Shown piece by piece: positions 16,201-23,764 of a DNA stretch of 64,000 nucleotides. The notes below the pieces were generated by a model that was not told the origin of the DNA, did not search any database, and saw only the letters and a program-made list of their open reading frames with translations. How positions within the stretch are numbered: the first letter of the stretch is position 1; each line of letters begins with the position of its first letter. This stretch comes from Curtobacterium sp. TC1 (GTDB lineage: Bacteria > Actinomycetota > Actinomycetes > Actinomycetales > Microbacteriaceae): NCBI RefSeq assembly GCF_019844075.1, contig NZ_CP081962.1:62001-126000 (forward strand), in the 5' to 3' direction. The translations under genes and the position numbers were made by a program.

Positions 16201-17850
16201 GACCCGGAGCGCACCACCCGCGAAGAGCTCTACGTCGACAGCACCCGCGCGAAGGAGGAGAACCGCCTCTACGTCGTCATCGACAAGCCGCTGGACTCCT
16301 CCGGCCACACCGACGACGAGCGTGAGGACTCCATCCGCGGTGCCCTCGAGCAGATCCTCGGCCGCGAGGGCGCGACCAAGAGCGCCACGGAGGCCCTGCG
16401 GGCCGAGCAGGACAACGCGCACTCGCTCGCGACGCTGCTGCCGCAGTACGACCACGGCCGCGTCACCGTCCTCGACCCGAAGGCGATCGAGCGCGCCGAG
16501 CAGGCCGTCCGCGACGCGCTGCCCGCGGATCTCGCGAGCCGCATCGTCGACGACGAAGCATGGTCGACGTTCGCCGCACGCCTGGTCGACCACGATCTCG
16601 CCGGCACCGCCCTCCAGGACCGCCTGCAGGGCCTCGTCCGGCCGCGCGACCTCGACACCATCGACCCGATCGAGTCCCCGGCCCGCGTCTACTGGTGGCG
16701 GCTCGGCCCAGCGACCACCATCGGCACCGACCTCGAGCCGGTCGACGGCCTGCCGAAGTGGGTCACACCGTTCAACGACCGGATCGGCGACCCGGAGGTC
16801 CGGACCTGGCTCCACGGCCAGCAGGAGCTGATGCGCGACCGCATCATCTCCCTCGTCGACCAGGTCGTCGCTGAGCCGCCGGCGTGGGCGGAACCGTTCG
16901 GCCGGATCCCCACGGACCCCGCGCAAGCGGAGCAGTGGCGGGAGAACATGGGCCGCATCGTCGCGTACCGGGAAGCATTCGAGGTGCCAGCGAGCGAAGC
17001 GGTCCTCAGCGAGGAACCCCGCGGCTCCCACGCCGTCCATGCATGGCAGGACGCCCGCGCCGCAGGGCTCGACCTCCGCACCCAGCAGGAACGCCTCGCG
17101 CGTGAGCAGGCGTCCGCGGCCGTCCTCGAGCGGATGGGCATCGACCCGACCGCGCGCACCGTCGCGACGTCGACGGCCACGCTGCCCGAGACCGCCGCTG
17201 TAGTCGACGTGGACCGGCTCCTCGAGCAGAAGCCGGCGTGGGTGGCGCAGTACGGCGTGCAGCCCGCAGACGGCGACGCACGCGACACCTGGCGCGAGCA
17301 GATTGCCACCGTCGCGGCCCACCGCGACGTGCAGGGCGTCCCAGACGACGCCTACCGTCTCACTGACCCGGGCATGGTTGACCGGGACACTCGGCACGCG
17401 TTCGCGGCCGCGGAGCAGGCCCATGAGAACCTCCGCCGCACCGGGTGGATGCGCGATCGCGACGGTGCCGAACGGAACGCCCAAACGGCGGTGCCGACAG
17501 CCCCCGATGCGGCGAACCAGCCGGAGGCCGTGGCTGCCCTCACCGAAGCCGCTGACCCCCTCGCCGGCCGCCGGAGCGGGGCCGATCCTGAGGCCCAACC
17601 CACGATCACGGAGCTTCCGACGGAAGCCGCACCGGTCATCCCGGCGCCGCCGACCGCTGCTGCCGAAGTTGCGCGCCTCGCGGCGGAGCTGCGTGCCCGT
17701 GAAGTTGCCGCCCAGCAGGCCGGTCAGAGTGCGGCACAGGGCGACGTGGCCGCGGCCGAGGCGCAACAGCGGGCCGAGCAGATCCGGCGGCAGCAGGAAG
17801 CCGCTGACCGGCAGCGGCAGCAGGAACAGCGCCGCGGCCCACGCCTTTGA
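13252..17850 (+). CDS. traA: MobF relaxase-helicase (TraA-like)
   Basis: A 1532-residue conjugative relaxase fused to a RecD-like helicase. N-terminal TrwC domain (about 1-420): start MMTVHVLHAGDGYSYLTNQV, tyrosines in ELTDYYTAEGAKPGQWWG, GYDLVFSPVKSVSLLW, and the three-His metal site HRDSRTGDPDLHTH (about 318-331). Helicase (about 640-1020): Walker A GPAGTGKTT (about 660), Walker B LLLVDEASMAG (about 740), and a motif VI-like YARTSHGTQG. It nicks oriT, stays covalently bound and is pumped into the recipient. The C-terminus is an Ala/Gln/Arg helix ending RAEQIRRQQEAADRQRQQEQ, a plausible translocation signal that recurs in the 18400 gene. GTG start after ggaggaggtga; an ATG follows one codon later. 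Confidence 0.92.
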   Translation: MMTVHVLHAGDGYSYLTNQVVAGDQQVRRSEELTDYYTAEGAKPGQWWGNGLVSLGVSGQVSAEQMQALFGEGLRPDATAFIQEQIAAGASASEAIDAARLGRRFMTTNDPDTEWQVQIHAASVAFERGHQRAPADAELSGIKADVAATMLQKSLRRPATSDEVSWFVALRVPDWKQQVSRGYQGFRDEVGRNPETGPERDLVKYNLAADHLRASLGRDATTGEVARFLTERGTPPRQPVAGYDLVFSPVKSVSLLWALADRNDPREAHIAREVHAAHEAAWQGAMTFLQEEAAFTRTGAGGVAQVETKGLIVAAFEHRDSRTGDPDLHTHVAVSTKVEGVDGKWRSLDGRMLHRLGVAASERYNSLVEEELRSRLGVQFVEESRGAGKRDVREIMGVDRGLREGFSSRRVGIEQAYAELVDEYVASHGHTPPKNIQHRLYEQANLSTRDHKAPPSSEQDQVAEWRRAASERVRVDGWAAGIVAQSKAMPAQDLLAGLGVQQLGNLVVTRVEQDRSTWKDSHLQAEAERVARRVAQATGQDVQALTRDITAAAVQRSISLTPPELNPTPAQLQRSNGESVFRIHRAEEFTSEKTLRTEEAILDAARTRGGFAMEQRAFDDAMRRFNDRAIADGHHELNAGQVELARRFATGGHRIETGIGPAGTGKTTAMRATIYAVEAGGGRMLALGTTGKAAEVLGRELGTAAGTADMLLQAHANAKRSGQPVAEQHRIDANTLLLVDEASMAGTPLMGRLLALADEHGAALRPLGDPAQHGSIGAGGVLRLLERETTVTRLEEVHRFTGEHATAEAAASLKLRTGDATGLDFYIQRGRVFAGTRDEVMDRIYTDWHADTTAGKSSLMIAGTNEEVSALNARARADRVAQGQVQEDGRLLADGNTLGTGDVILTRNTDRSLRMNQGKDWVTNNAMWTVTAVGPYGVMAKSHLHGGTVTLPLEYVNEHVQLGYARTSHGTQGDTVSTGGAVIDPERTTREELYVDSTRAKEENRLYVVIDKPLDSSGHTDDEREDSIRGALEQILGREGATKSATEALRAEQDNAHSLATLLPQYDHGRVTVLDPKAIERAEQAVRDALPADLASRIVDDEAWSTFAARLVDHDLAGTALQDRLQGLVRPRDLDTIDPIESPARVYWWRLGPATTIGTDLEPVDGLPKWVTPFNDRIGDPEVRTWLHGQQELMRDRIISLVDQVVAEPPAWAEPFGRIPTDPAQAEQWRENMGRIVAYREAFEVPASEAVLSEEPRGSHAVHAWQDARAAGLDLRTQQERLAREQASAAVLERMGIDPTARTVATSTATLPETAAVVDVDRLLEQKPAWVAQYGVQPADGDARDTWREQIATVAAHRDVQGVPDDAYRLTDPGMVDRDTRHAFAAAEQAHENLRRTGWMRDRDGAERNAQTAVPTAPDAANQPEAVAALTEAADPLAGRRSGADPEAQPTITELPTEAAPVIPAPPTAAAEVARLAAELRAREVAAQQAGQSAAQGDVAAAEAQQRAEQIRRQQEAADRQRQQEQRRGPRL

Positions 17851-17911
17851 CGCACAAGGCATGGTGATCGTTGCCGATCACGAGGACACTGGACACGAAG
17901 GAGGTACGGCC

Positions 17912-18403
17912 ATGGCGTTCCAAGGTGAGGTGTTATCCGTCAGCGAGCTCATGCGCCGCTCGGACGCGCAGTCGCACGTCGTCCCGACTGATGCCGGCGT
18001 GCGCCACACCGCGGCGGCCAACGCCGCCCGCATCACCGACTTGCTGCGCGCGGGTGAGCCCGCCGCGGCCGCCTGGCGATTCGGAATCCTCCAGACCCTC
18101 GACGACTACCGCTCCACCCTCCGCCGCGGCGGCGCGACGGCCGCCGCGGGTGTCTTCGCTGACGAGCCCGCTCTCACCGGGTCGCAGGAGCTTGACGCCG
18201 CGTTCGCAGCACTCGCCGACCACCTCGCCGCGACCGACGGCTGGACGCCTCCCGAATGGGCCGCCCAACCTGCCCGGTCTCTGCCCGGAGCGTGGTTCGC
18301 TACGACGCCGGACCTGTTCCGCGACGAGGCTGTATCCGACAGCCCGCCGGCGTTCCGCAAGCGCGGAATCTTCATCACCCGATACGCCCTGTCCCGCGCA
18401 TGA
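17912..18403 (+). CDS. hypothetical partner of the nucleotidyltransferase (163 aa)
   Basis: Starts MAFQGEVLSVSELMRRSDAQ behind a perfect gaaggaggtacggcc. Helical first half (GVRHTAAANAARITDLLRAG, FGILQTLDDYRSTLRRGG) and an Ala-rich centre ending EWAAQPARSLPGAWFATTPD, then KRGIFITRYALSRA. It overlaps the nucleotidyltransferase gene by four bases (ATGA), as antitoxin-toxin pairs of the AbiE/MenAT type do. No family recognised, so an antitoxin role is inference. Its start lies 61 bases after the relaxase stop and may be read from the relaxase promoter. Confidence 0.6.
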   Translation: MAFQGEVLSVSELMRRSDAQSHVVPTDAGVRHTAAANAARITDLLRAGEPAAAAWRFGILQTLDDYRSTLRRGGATAAAGVFADEPALTGSQELDAAFAALADHLAATDGWTPPEWAAQPARSLPGAWFATTPDLFRDEAVSDSPPAFRKRGIFITRYALSRA

Positions 18404-19233
18404 GCGACCCGCACGGGGACGAGCTCGATGCCGACCGGCTTGGCGGGCTGTTCCAGGAGCTCTCCGATCGCCTCGCGAACGTCGGGGAGCACGCACAGCT
18501 GTTCGTGGTCGGTGGTGCCGCGATGGCGCTTGCCTACGACGGCAGCCGCGTCACCCGCGACGTCGACGCGCTGTTCGAACCCACCGGCGCGGTCCGCCAG
18601 GTCGCCGCTGAGATGAGCGGACCGCATGGCCTCGAACCGGACTGGCTGAACGACGCGGTGAAGGGCTTCCTCCCTGGCGACGTGCACGACACCCGTGTCG
18701 TGTTCGAGTCGGAGAATCTCCTCGTGCAGGTGCCGCCGCCGGAGTACCTGCTGGCGATGAAGATGCACGCCGCGCGTGATGATCGCGACCTTGACGACGC
18801 AGCGACCCTCTTCAACGCTGCGGGCCTCACGACTGCGGACCAAGGCAGGGAACTGCTGGAGAGCACCTACCCGAATAGGCAGTTGCTGCCTCGGCACCAG
18901 TACCTCCCGGACGAGGTCGCGGCGCGTGCTGCAGCACACCGCGAGGAATCCGCCGAGCAGGTCGGGAACCGGGTGCCGAGCGCCGCTGACCTGGTGCAGC
19001 AGTACGCCGCTGACGTCCGCCGGACCGGCCCCCGTGACCCTGCTGGGGCCGATGACGCCGCGCGCATGGCCACCGACCTGCGGGCGGGTCGTGCCGCCCG
19101 GCCGGACGAGGCAGCTCAGCGCGCCGCCTCGGACGTGGAGGCGCAGGAACGTGCCGAACAGGTTCGGCGTCAGCAGGCGGCCGCGGACGCGCAACGGGAG
19201 CAGGAACAGCAGCGCCGCGGCCTCTGCCACTGA
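18400..19233 (+). CDS. MNT-fold nucleotidyltransferase (DUF6036/AbiEii-like) with relaxase-like tail
   Basis: A 277-residue protein. Residues 34-60, LFVVGGAAMALAYDGSRVTR then DVDALFEP, form the polymerase-beta/MNT motif: GG for the helix turn and Asp54/Asp56 for metal binding. PPPEYLLAMKMHAARDDRDL (about 108-128) is the second conserved block, as in AbiEii and DUF6036 proteins, several of which are toxins that transfer nucleotides to tRNA or other targets. After an Arg/Ala linker the last 30 residues (EAQERAEQVRRQQAAADAQR, EQEQQRRG) almost repeat the end of the relaxase. ATGA overlap with the upstream gene shows translational coupling. Confidence 0.7.
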   Translation: MSDPHGDELDADRLGGLFQELSDRLANVGEHAQLFVVGGAAMALAYDGSRVTRDVDALFEPTGAVRQVAAEMSGPHGLEPDWLNDAVKGFLPGDVHDTRVVFESENLLVQVPPPEYLLAMKMHAARDDRDLDDAATLFNAAGLTTADQGRELLESTYPNRQLLPRHQYLPDEVAARAAAHREESAEQVGNRVPSAADLVQQYAADVRRTGPRDPAGADDAARMATDLRAGRAARPDEAAQRAASDVEAQERAEQVRRQQAAADAQREQEQQRRGLCH

Positions 19234-19658
19234 TTCGCCAAGGCAGGATGATGACCTGCCTTGCGGCCGCCGCGTCGTGATCCCAAGCACCCGACGCTGC
19301 CAGCTCCACGCATGCCGGCCCCACCAATTGTGGCAGTAGTGGTGTGGGGTGAGGCCGGGGCGGTACGCACGATCACTCGGAAAGAGTTCCCGCCCTGGCG
19401 CCGGCCCCAGGGGAGGGAAACCGGCACCAGCAACCATGCCCGACCAGTGAGTTCCACGTCTACCACTGCGCCCCTTCAAGAGCCCAATTTGCTGCCACCC
19501 CCGTCGGAGCCGACCGCGCCGACAGTCCTTTCGCGGCGGCTGGCCTGAGGGGACGCGGTCCGCAACAGTGAGAGAGGTCCCTGTTCCTGGAGCGGGGTTG
19601 CTGACAGCATGGCTGCAGAGCACTGCCATGGGGGCAGGCATGAAAGCAGGAGCACGCA
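19234..19658. other. gene-free 425-bp stretch with a leader-like block
   Basis: No supported gene. GTACGCACGATCACTCGGAA (about 19366) closely resembles GTACGGACGATCACCCGGAA inside structured element copy 2, so this may be a diverged or broken member of that family. The bases right after the 19233 stop (AAGGCAGGATGATG) resemble those after the relaxase stop (AAGGCATGGTGATC), suggesting the shared tails came with flanking DNA. Confidence 0.4.
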
Positions 19659-20165
19659 ATGACTGACACACCTCGGAATCCCGGCGACCACACATCGTCC
19701 GACGGGCAGCCCTCCCCACGGAACCCCGGTAGCCACACTCCTTGGACTGGCCAGCCAACACCGCAGAACCCGGGTGGAAGCACCCCGCCCGCAGGCGGTG
19801 GGCAGCCGCCCTACGGCGCGGGTGGGCCGCTGCAAGGCCCAGACGGCTGGCAGTCACCGCCGCCGCTGGGTGACCCGAAGGCAAAAGGGTTCTTCGGCGC
19901 TCTGTTCGACTTCTCCTTCAACCACTTCGTCACGCCGATCATCGTCAAGATCGTTTACATCCTCGTGCTTGTCGCGCTCGTGATTGGCTGGCTGATCGCC
20001 GTTATCACCGGCTTTGCCCAGAACGTCGGCATCGGCCTGGTGTTCCTGATCATCGGTGCCATCGGCGTCATCGTCTACCTGGCCCTGATCCGCATGACCT
20101 TGGAGCTATACCTGTCGATCGTCCGGATGAGCGAAGACATCCACCACCGGCTTCCCCGAGGCTGA
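19659..20165 (+). CDS. DUF4282 membrane protein
   Basis: A 168-residue protein. The first 70 residues are a low-complexity Gly/Pro/Thr/Gln tail with repeats of PRNPG-HT and GQP-PQNPGG units. From about residue 72, KGFFGALFDFSFNHFVTPII is the DUF4282 signature, followed by two transmembrane helices (YILVLVALVIGWLIAVITGF and IGLVFLIIGAIGVIVYLALI) and R.TLELYLSIVRMSEDI. DUF4282 proteins are small inner-membrane proteins of unknown function. Start follows agcaggagcacgca. A 16-bp hairpin terminates the transcript. Confidence 0.75.
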   Translation: MTDTPRNPGDHTSSDGQPSPRNPGSHTPWTGQPTPQNPGGSTPPAGGGQPPYGAGGPLQGPDGWQSPPPLGDPKAKGFFGALFDFSFNHFVTPIIVKIVYILVLVALVIGWLIAVITGFAQNVGIGLVFLIIGAIGVIVYLALIRMTLELYLSIVRMSEDIHHRLPRG

Positions 20166-20180
20166 CCCTTTGACCTCCGC

Positions 20181-20229
20181 ACGCATGTGTGGGCCTGGAC
20201 GGCCCAGCCGACGAGGCCCACACATGCGT
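20181..20229 (+). terminator. terminator after DUF4282 gene
   Basis: ACGCATGTGTGGGCCT (20181-20196) pairs exactly with 20214-20229; 17-base loop. Long stem, no U-tract. Confidence 0.65.
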
Positions 20230-20298
20230 CGCCGCGTGCAGTGCGCGACGACCGATGAGCAGCCGTTTGCTCCTGTCTCGAACGCAGACGCGGTGGGC

Positions 20299-20331
20299 AA
20301 ACGGAACCTTTTATTAGAATTCTGCTATAAT
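20299..20331 (+). promoter_or_regulatory. promoter of the AAA ATPase gene
   Basis: A perfect TATAAT (20326-20331) in an unusually AT-rich patch (CCTTTTATTAGAATTC upstream, TTGCCAATAATC downstream). It would give a leader of about 20 bases before GTG at 20358. TTATT and AATAA arms flank the -10, so a repressor may bind here. Confidence 0.5.
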
Positions 20332-20357
20332 TGCCAATAATCTGGTAGAGTTCGGGT

Positions 20358-21548
20358 GTGGATCCGCTTCTGAACCCGTTCCGGCCTGGCGCCGGCATCC
20401 GGCCGCCCGAGCTGGTCGGGCGGCAAGCTGAGATCGATCTTGTCGACCTCATGGTTGCGCACAGCCGTCGACAGCGGAATGACGGGGGCCTGATTCTGTA
20501 TGGCCTGCGCGGCGTCGGTAAGACGGTGCTGTTGTCACGGCTGCGGCAGATCGTCGAGAACGCCGGTTGGGTCACGGTTCAGCTAGAAGCTCGACCGGGC
20601 GAGTCCGGGAAGCTCATCGCCCGTCAGTCGCTCGCTCGGGGTGTCGCGATGGCTGGGCGGAAGATGAACCGTTTCCAACATGCCCTCGGTGAAGTACGTG
20701 AGGCACTTGCAAGCGTCACGTCCTTCTCTGCGACCATCGGCGGTACCGGGGTGTCACTCGGCGTGGATCCTTCCCCGCATCGGGCGAATTCCGGGCTGAT
20801 CGAAGTGGATCTCGAGGAGCTCGTCGCTGATCTCGCAGCCCCGCTGCAAAAGAACCAGAGCGCGTTCGCAATCTTCGTCGATGAGATGCAGGACCTCGAC
20901 CGGGACCTTTTGACCGCACTGCTTGCGGTCCAACACCGCGCGGGCCAGCAGGACTGGCCGTTTTACATCATCGGGGCGGGCCTGTCGACACTTCGCCGAA
21001 CCCTCGCCGAAGCACGCTCCTACTCCGAACGCTTCACCATCCGGGAAGTGGGCCCCTTGGCTGCTGACGCGGCTGCTACTGCTCTGGCAAAGCCTGCCGA
21101 GGAGTTCGGAGCCCGCTTCACCGACGAGGCCCTTGCCGAGATCCTCGGCGCAGCGAACGGCTACCCCTTCTTCCTGCAGACCTACGGGAAGGCGGTGTGG
21201 GAGCTCTCCACCGACCGCCTGATCGACGGGACCACCGCAATTGCTGGGATCGAGGAAGGCAATGCGGACCTCGATCAGGGCTTCTTCCCCGCTCGCTGGG
21301 ATCGGACCACGCCCCTTGAGCGTCAGTACCTGCGTGCGATCGTCGCCGTCAGCGGTAGCACCGCGAGCACATCCGCCATCGCTGATGCGCTCGGGAAGCC
21401 CGCCACATCGCTCAGCCCTGTGCGCCAATCGCTGATCGAGAAGGGCATCATCTTCGCCGAGCGCCGCGGGTACGTCAGCTTCACCGTGCCGAACATGGAC
21501 GCGTTCATCCGCCGTCAGAACGACCTCGACGACGTCGAAGATGACTAG
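20358..21548 (+). CDS. AAA/Orc-like ATP-binding protein
   Basis: A 396-residue single-protein ATPase. N-terminus LLNPFRPGAGIRPPELVGRQ is the usual lead of the ATPase_2/AAA_16 group; Walker A GLRGVGKTVLL (about 49-59), Walker B AIFVDEMQDLDRD (about 174-186), sensor region FYIIGAGLSTLRRTLAEARS, then a winged-helix C-terminus (SGSTASTSAIADALGKPATS, LIEKGIIFAERRGYVSFTVP). Related proteins are stand-alone NTPases on mobile elements, some in defence or plasmid maintenance; no partner is adjacent. It has its own AT-rich promoter. Ends in an acidic tail. Confidence 0.75.
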   Translation: MDPLLNPFRPGAGIRPPELVGRQAEIDLVDLMVAHSRRQRNDGGLILYGLRGVGKTVLLSRLRQIVENAGWVTVQLEARPGESGKLIARQSLARGVAMAGRKMNRFQHALGEVREALASVTSFSATIGGTGVSLGVDPSPHRANSGLIEVDLEELVADLAAPLQKNQSAFAIFVDEMQDLDRDLLTALLAVQHRAGQQDWPFYIIGAGLSTLRRTLAEARSYSERFTIREVGPLAADAAATALAKPAEEFGARFTDEALAEILGAANGYPFFLQTYGKAVWELSTDRLIDGTTAIAGIEEGNADLDQGFFPARWDRTTPLERQYLRAIVAVSGSTASTSAIADALGKPATSLSPVRQSLIEKGIIFAERRGYVSFTVPNMDAFIRRQNDLDDVEDD

Positions 21549-21783
21549 TCCGGCATTGCGCCGATAATATAGATTATGTCAGTAGAGGCGCGATGCGCGA
21601 CCGTCCGACTGTCCTCCGAATGGTGATCTCAGTGCACGTGCTCCTGCACCCCCGGATGCCTGCGCAACCGTGCCGATTCGGGAGGCTTCGAGCTGGGCGA
21701 CCCGACGCCGGCCGTCCCACCGCGACCACCCCAATATCGGCGCGGGCGTCCAAGCTGGCGACCGTTACGCCGCCCGGCCTGGC

Positions 21784-22152
21784 TTAGCGAGCTGAGGTTA
21801 CGCGTCGAGCAGCGCGTGAGGCGGACACCGCGGCCGCGACAAGAGCGCCCAAGGTGCACGCGAGCGAGAGCCCGATCAGGACCATGTAGAGGACCGGCAC
21901 CAGCTGGGCCGGAATTGATATGACAATGACGATAGTTGCCACGAGCAAGAACGGCCGCATAGCCTTCCGAGCCGCTTCATGACCGGCAACCCACGTCTCG
22001 TCACTTCGCATGACCACTGGGAGACGCACCCCCGCGACGTGGTTGCGGTCTAATCCGTCGGCTGCTACTGAGACCACTCCCCAGATTGCAGCGTTGACGG
22101 CCAAAATGAGGACAGCGCACGCGATTGCCGCGAACCAACCTGGATTGCTCAT
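21784..22152 (-). CDS. SdpI-family C-terminal domain membrane protein
   Basis: A 122-residue protein with three hydrophobic segments (about 7-30, 66-84, 89-110). The loop AGVRLPVVMRSDETWVAGHE, then AARKAMRP, is the SdpI/YhfL hallmark (G-R-P, S-D-E-W, H-A). Full SdpI is an immunity and signalling protein against the SDP toxin and also has an N-terminal DUF1648; this protein has only the C-terminal part. A complete sdp-like locus lies 13-16 kb to the right, where the matching DUF1648 protein is encoded, so an immunity link is possible but unproven. Shine-Dalgarno ggggaggcgg before ATG. Confidence 0.55.
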   Translation of the reverse strand: MSNPGWFAAIACAVLILAVNAAIWGVVSVAADGLDRNHVAGVRLPVVMRSDETWVAGHEAARKAMRPFLLVATIVIVISIPAQLVPVLYMVLIGLSLACTLGALVAAAVSASRAARRVTSAR

Positions 22153-22279
22153 GTCCGCCTCCCCCTCAACAACCTAACGCAGGACGGAGTTGAGTTTCCC
22201 GATCAGCGACCGGTCGAGCGGCAGATGCACTGAATCTCATAGTCGCGCCTGCCATTTGGATGATACGTCCAGAACCTGG

Positions 22280-22705
22280 TCAGGGATCGAGGGAATCGGG
22301 CTGGTCGGCGTCCACCCAGTGCAACAGTTTGGTCGCGGCGCCTTGGTATCGGCCTTTGTTCGCGTGGATGGCGCAGTCGTGGTTGTCGTGGTCGTATGCG
22401 GCTCGGTAGTAACGGTCGGCGTCGAAGTCGGCGGCGTTGTACGCGTTCCAGGCCGCGTCGACTTCGGCTTGGCGGGATTCGTACCCCCATCGCTGCCCTT
22501 GCCGGAAGATCGCCCACTCTCGGGCGGTGAACTCTCCCATTGGGATCTCGACCTCGCGGTGGTCGGCCGGTGGCGCAGCGAGCTCGTCGAGGTTCGCAGG
22601 CGCCGCGAACACATCAGCTACCGGCTCGCCTGCCGTCGCCGAGGCCCGGATGTCGCGTGCGAAGGTGAATCGGCGCTGATCATCCCGCTCGAGTGTCATC
22701 GTCAT
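22280..22705 (-). CDS. nrdH-coupled hypothetical protein, copy 2 (141 aa)
   Basis: Starts MTMTLERDDQRRFTFARDIR, overlapping the nrdH copy 2 stop (TGATG). It contains EVEIPMGEFTAREWAIFRQG and NAADFDADRYYRAAYDHDNH, then a His/Asp-rich end. Only MTMTLER and DADRYY are shared with the copy 1 partner, so this gene evolves fast while its redoxin and leader stay conserved. Function unknown. Confidence 0.6.
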   Translation of the reverse strand: MTMTLERDDQRRFTFARDIRASATAGEPVADVFAAPANLDELAAPPADHREVEIPMGEFTAREWAIFRQGQRWGYESRQAEVDAAWNAYNAADFDADRYYRAAYDHDNHDCAIHANKGRYQGAATKLLHWVDADQPDSLDP

Positions 22706-22965
22706 CACGCGGCCGTGCTCGAGGTGAGGGCGGCGGCGAGTTCGCCGATCTTGTCGGGGCGGAACCCGCTCCAGGAGCCGGTCTCCGTGTCGGTGACGAC
22801 GATGGGGGCGTTCGTGCCGAGGGTGGTCTTCCACTCGTCGATCTGCGCCTGGTCGACGTCGTCGAGGGTCACCTCGGTGTACTCGATGCCGGCGGAGTTG
22901 AGAGCGCGCTCGGTGGCCTTGCACATGCCGCAGAACCCAGACTTGGTGTAAACCGTGATGCTCAT
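22705..22965 (-). CDS. nrdH: NrdH-like redoxin, copy 2
   Basis: An 86-residue redoxin differing from the copy at 9528 at few positions (CGMCKATERALNSAGIEYTE). Redox motif CGMC at residues 12-15; APIVVTDTETGSWSGFRPDK conserved. It has a slightly longer C-terminus. Same ribosome-binding region (ggaaggtga) and same coupled downstream start as copy 1, in opposite orientation. Confidence 0.8.
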   Translation of the reverse strand: MSITVYTKSGFCGMCKATERALNSAGIEYTEVTLDDVDQAQIDEWKTTLGTNAPIVVTDTETGSWSGFRPDKIGELAAALTSSTAA

Positions 22966-23280
22966 CGAAATCACCTTCCAAAAGATTGTGATGCGGTGGA
23001 GGCCCCTCCCCCGTTGCATGCTTCTATTCTATAACGCGCGGGCCTAAGTGGGTACCCTTTTCCGCACATTCTGTGACCCGTTTCTGTCGGGCGGCACACC
23101 TGTTTCCAACCTATGCTTCTACATTGTTTGGCGCCCGAGCGTGACGTTTACGAAGGTGCGGCTGGGGTAGCGATAACAGCGGGAGGGCTGGGAATCCCCA
23201 GGAGCATTAACGCCGTGCTGCTGTTACTTTCACCCGACAGTAACAACAGGCCGCACATTCTCTAACTGTGTCGTCCCGGC
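22966..23280 (-). promoter_or_regulatory. conserved leader of nrdH operon, copy 2
   Basis: Reverse complement of the 9212-9527 leader with scattered substitutions. The promoter-like ATTCTATAACGCGC block is identical (TAGAAT as ATTCTA at 23026-23031). The diverged hairpin is here built from GCTGTTACTTT and its complement-like GTAACAACAG, different from copy 1 but again self-pairing. Confidence 0.55.
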
Positions 23281-23395
23281 TTGCCGCAAAGCGGCTTCGC
23301 ACCGTCTCGACTACCGGCGGCCGGCACGGGCGGGTACGTACCGTCCCGGCGGGTCCGGCACGGCGAGGCCCGGTGCTGCTGGCAGCATCCGGTGC

Positions 23396-23746
23396 ATGAG
23401 ATCTCGACGCGGCGCCCGGAAGGGCCGGCCCAGGAACCAGGGCAACCCGATCGACGTCCTGCTCGAGCACGAGGACACCACTCCCCCGGCATCCGCATCC
23501 GCCGACGTCGACCACATCCTTGGTCGGTCGATCGAGGTGGTGCACTCGTTCTGGGTGCAGCCCGCGGACCTGGTGCCCTGCGACGTCGACGGGTGCACCG
23601 ATCCGGCGGAACCGGAAGCATGGGAACCGGTCGACCTCGACACCGGCGACGAGCTGCCGGGCCGGTTCTGCGACGAGCATCAGCTCGCCTGGATCACTCG
23701 TCCCCGTGAGACGACGTCGACCACCGGGGATCTCGTCTCCCCCTGA
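23396..23746 (+). CDS. small zinc-binding-like protein (116 aa)
   Basis: Starts MRSRRGARKGRPRNQGNPID (basic head), then EHEDTTPPASASADVDHILG, and a C-terminal zinc-type block VPCDVDGCTDPAEPEAWEPV with GRFCDEHQLAW. The C-X4-C ... C-X2-H spacing suggests one zinc ion, and the final helix ends in a Thr/Asp tail. No family recognised. A noncoding inverted repeat of left-end sequences follows it. Confidence 0.55.
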   Translation: MRSRRGARKGRPRNQGNPIDVLLEHEDTTPPASASADVDHILGRSIEVVHSFWVQPADLVPCDVDGCTDPAEPEAWEPVDLDTGDELPGRFCDEHQLAWITRPRETTSTTGDLVSP

Positions 23747-23764
23747 GCGCTCTTGATCGCGGCG

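Noticed and set aside
13405..17862. A 1485-codon open frame on the minus strand opposite the relaxase gene
   Set aside because: High-GC antisense shadow. Its residues are Arg/Val/Gly/Leu-rich with no motifs, while the plus strand has clear relaxase and helicase motifs.
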